64,000 nt of DNA from Luscinia megarhynchos (taxonomy: Eukaryota; Chordata; Aves; Passeriformes; Turdidae). The stretch lies in assembly GCA_034336665.1 (NCBI GenBank), contig CM067568.1:44062770-44126769 (forward strand), in the 5' to 3' direction. The notes beneath the pieces were generated by a model. That model saw only the letters and a program-made list of their open reading frames with translations, searched no databases and had not been told where the DNA came from. This document shows positions 60,526-64,000 of this stretch, piece by piece (the stretch's first letter is position 1; each line of letters opens with the position of its first letter). The position numbers and the translations under genes are program-made.

Positions 60526-63500
60526 ATGTTGAAAACAGGCAACAAACAATACCAAAGTGTTTTAAAACAAAACAAAAGCAAGTCCTTTCACTTGCTTTGC
60601 ATAATTTCCTCAGTATTTTTAATTAGAAACCAGGACATGCATAGTAGAGTAAAAAATTAATTTCTAACCTATAAACAAGATTTCTTCCTTGTTTATGCAT
60701 TTGTGTCAAAAATAACTTGAGGACAAAATATTTTCAATATTTTCTACTTCCTTATTTCCTATATCTTTAAATGCTCTTTCAAAATTGTTTCAAACTTGTG
60801 TTGCAAAGAAAATCTAAAGATTTTTTTTTATTTATACTCTTGTAATTTTTCTTCCTTCCTTTCAACTGGAGCTCTTACCAGCTTTTATTATAAATAAAAA
60901 AGAACTAAAAACTTGGAGACAGACTTTGTGGTGAAAAGTCTGACACTGCTTTCTGAAGTGATCAAGGCTAATCATCTAACAGCTACAAACTGAAAAAGAA
61001 AAAATCAGCTCTAGAGAGTCTAAAGCAAGGGAAAACCAACCAAACAAGATAATCCTAAAAGGTTTGGTTCTTTCAAGTAACAAAATCCATTTGAGATTCT
61101 TATTTCTTTCCCTGTGAAACTTAGTGATAGCTAAGGAGGTACAGGGTTTATATACAAATCATGAAGGATATTTTTGAGGTCAGTCACTATTTCTTCTTCC
61201 TTTCCCCTTGCACATGACAGCAATGAATCAAGCTGAGTAGCAGCAGTGGGCATCAGAGTTAAAACTCATTATATGGACCTTTCCAAAGTACAAGTAGACT
61301 TAGAAATTTGTGAACAAGGAAGTAATACCTACAATACTGCTCACATCTCAGTCATACAAGTATTTTCAGTTGTTAAGTTAGGTTCATTTTAGCTAATGCT
61401 AGACACATAATATATTCCCTGGGGAGAGTATGGTGTGTTTTGTAAGTATCCTTTTTATCAAACTACTGATTCTCTGTGAGAAAAATATCGTTTGCTTTCT
61501 GTCAGTCATACACTGTTCTCCTGACAGTCTAAGCTATCCATATAAACCAATATTCTCGGTCTGACTTTATCAACTCTCCATATGGCTATAAGCTTACTTA
61601 GGTTTGTTACTCTATACTTCTGATTACATCAGAAGAGCTCAGCATTTGGCTCACATACTGTGTACAGCCTGAAAGGAGAACTAAGCCATTGGAGCCTGCT
61701 CAGAGTGCACTGGTATCCCCTGCCAGAGCTTTCCAGAGTGCACTGCCCTGGCCCTTAACACCGTCCTGCCCTGCCAAGCTGCATAGCAGAAGTGCCCACA
61801 TGTATTTCATTTTCTTCTCTCACTGCCAGGACTGGGGCAGTGTCAGCAGAGTTGGTGGTGTTCACCTCCCCCCAGCCACCAAAATGAGCCATAGGATCTG
61901 CTCCTCCAAGAAGACTGGATCCAGCTGGATCACATAATTCATTTAGAAGAGATGAGAGCTGTGCCTCAGTGTCTGCTGTGAAATCTGAGAAAACTGATGG
62001 ACTATTGGTGACAGCATAATGCTGCCCTAGCAGGAAAATGAAGACAGCCTGCCAAACTCCACTGATTTGCTAATGGTGCTTATCTGCTGTAGGCATCCGG
62101 AGAATTGGAAGTGGCAGAGTGGTGAGAAGAAAATCCTCAGGGACATCAGTCTTAGACAAACTTCTGGAATTAGCCAGAGGAGTACGAGGGCTCTAATTTG
62201 TTGTAGACTATAATTAGAGTTAAAAAGTTCTCTTAAATGAGACAGCAAAACTTAGAGGTGATTTTGCAGGTTTTGGCCATGGGATGTCTTTACAGCTGTC
62301 CATCACATGTACTATATCTACTGGCAAAATGGTTTGAATTTAGAAGAGCTTTTATAAAGATGTGCAAAACCTAATGAAACTTTCAGTCTTTGAAAGATAC
62401 AATTATTAATCAGAGTGTTTATGCAGGTGAGGGTAGAGATGCTCTGTGGGAGGACGACCCTAACCTGACTGGGGAGTCAGCACAGCTCTCAGGGCTGAGG
62501 ACAGCTCCATGCATACCCAAGGCAAAGCAAATGAGCAAACACTCTGCCATGCCAAATTAAGACACTGGGTCCATTGTGGGTCAGAACCTGGGACTGCTTC
62601 ATCACTGCAGTTAAATTCAGAAGTAGAGTGAACCTCCAGAATAGCTGACACAGATTATAGTATGTTAGAGTTACGGTCTATCCAAATTAAGAAATAAAGA
62701 ATATGAGGAAAGACCTCCACAGATAATTAATATGTCAAACTCAGGTATATATCTACTGGATCTAAGCTCTACTCCTTCCAAAAAAAGCATCTTCCATTAT
62801 TTTGGCAGTTCTCATTGTCTGATTTGTTCTTAGTTGCGCTTTCTCACATATGAAAATTCACCACCTTAGCTAGAAATAAAATATCCAAGTTGTCCAAAAA
62901 AATGGTACACAGTTCATGCATAAACCTGGCCTGTAAGATTATCAGAGATAACTAGGGCATACAGAAGAGGACTTACAGTTATGCCATCTGGTACCACAGT
63001 CCCAATGATCTGCATTCCCCATGGAAATGCCTTAGGGCAGAATGATTGTTCCTTGATATGGATCTCCCACATGCAATTTTATCCTGCAGAAGGCAAGAAG
63101 GGCTTTCTCTGCCAGGTATCTACTGTCAGTAAGTCTTCAATAGCATTGTTGTAATGGAGCATTATCTGATGTTCTGGTCATGTTAGATATATTCAGGCTG
63201 TTTTTATTTCCTCTTTCCCCTGTTCCTGTGGATGTTGTACATTTTTGAAGCACTGATATTAAAATAGCAGTTGGCTGCAAAAAGTTTGATGAAATCTTAT
63301 TTTAGTCTTCTTCTGTCAAAATCCACATTCTTCTGAAACTGGATAGATTTGCTACAATTTCTGCTTTATAAAATAAAATTGGAAAAAAAGGTTCAGACAA
63401 TGTTGAAATACTCTTTTGCCATTTTTTGAATAGAATACAGCAGTGTTCTATATTGAAAGAATCAGGTTATTCCTCTGCAGAGGAGACATAACATATGCTG

Positions 63501-64000
63501 TAAATGCTCTATATCAAGACCACCAATAGCTTATTAATGACCTAAAAATCAAAAATTAACTGTTTAAAAATGGAAACACAAATGCTTACTGAATATAAAG
63601 TGATTTGCAGATAACATCAGAAAACCTGAGGCATAAAATGAGATGCAATCAGCAAAGGACATAAAAGAAAGTAAGAAAAGCTTTTATAAATACAGTCAGG
63701 ATAAAAGACCAAGAACATTTCACTGGTCTTAAGCAGGAATAGTGAAAAATTTATGAAGGAATGTAAAAGGACAAAGTGTTCAGTGCCTGAGCCTTCATAA
63801 AAAGAGTAGCTGTGATCAGATTCTTAAGACATTTCAGTGGTGTGGAAAACCAGTTAGAATTAGGAGAGAACAGATAGCAGATATTTAGTTGCGACGGGTG
63901 CATGATAATGGAGCCTGCTGAAATCCACCTTGGAAGATTAAGAAATAATGTAAACAATCTGAACTACTTTGAGGACATGCAGAGGACTGATCAAAATGAC
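60526..64000. other. Intergenic, no gene recognised
   Basis: About 3.5 kb to the window end, AT-rich. A slightly GC-richer stretch at 61680-61930 carries an 82-codon ORF without domain. No exon of the neighbouring gene expected from synteny (FOXN3) is recognised. No repeat family or RNA gene is recognised. Confidence 0.55.

Overview
This is vertebrate nuclear DNA, almost certainly from a bird. It has GT-AG split exons, AT-rich introns and intergenic DNA, and few repeats. The repeats are mostly CR1 LINE fragments, plus two LTR pieces of types I recognise from bird genomes. The species cannot be fixed from the window.

Only one protein-coding gene is supported. Positions 335-13139 on the plus strand hold the last seven coding exons of TTC8 (BBS8), a tetratricopeptide-repeat subunit of the BBSome. 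The exons join in frame and encode about 278 C-terminal residues, including about seven TPR units, ending in HFAML-stop. The window opens inside an intron, so the 5' exons lie upstream. The 3' UTR probably ends just after an AATAAA at 13610-13615. Intron 1 in the window holds a CR1 fragment (1211-1625). The next intron holds an antisense LTR piece (about 5640-6278) close to the 6599 exon.

From about 13.65 kb to 64 kb I find no gene. The known mammalian order (TTC8, then the 3' end of FOXN3, tail to tail) suggests this is the TTC8-FOXN3 intergenic interval, but no FOXN3 sequence is seen. The interval holds: a 1.8 kb decayed CR1 with a second CR1 tail nested in its reverse-transcriptase region (22540-24355); a trinucleotide microsatellite (27974-28044); a CpG-rich patch with an 11-unit GC-rich minisatellite lying in a 315-base thymine-free run (28186-28720); a smaller CpG-rich patch (about 31390-31490); a GC-rich block with a long but probably meaningless ORF (33240-34020); a 44-base pure pyrimidine tract (35147-35190); a nearly full-length solo LTR (36387-36982); a CR1 tail (43703-44280); a probable ancient MIR/L2-like relic (56010-56168); and another CR1 tail (60340-60525).

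I found no novel multi-gene system. The most unusual object is the thymine-free G-rich minisatellite in its CpG-rich setting. The other ORFs look like chance or repeat-derived reading frames.
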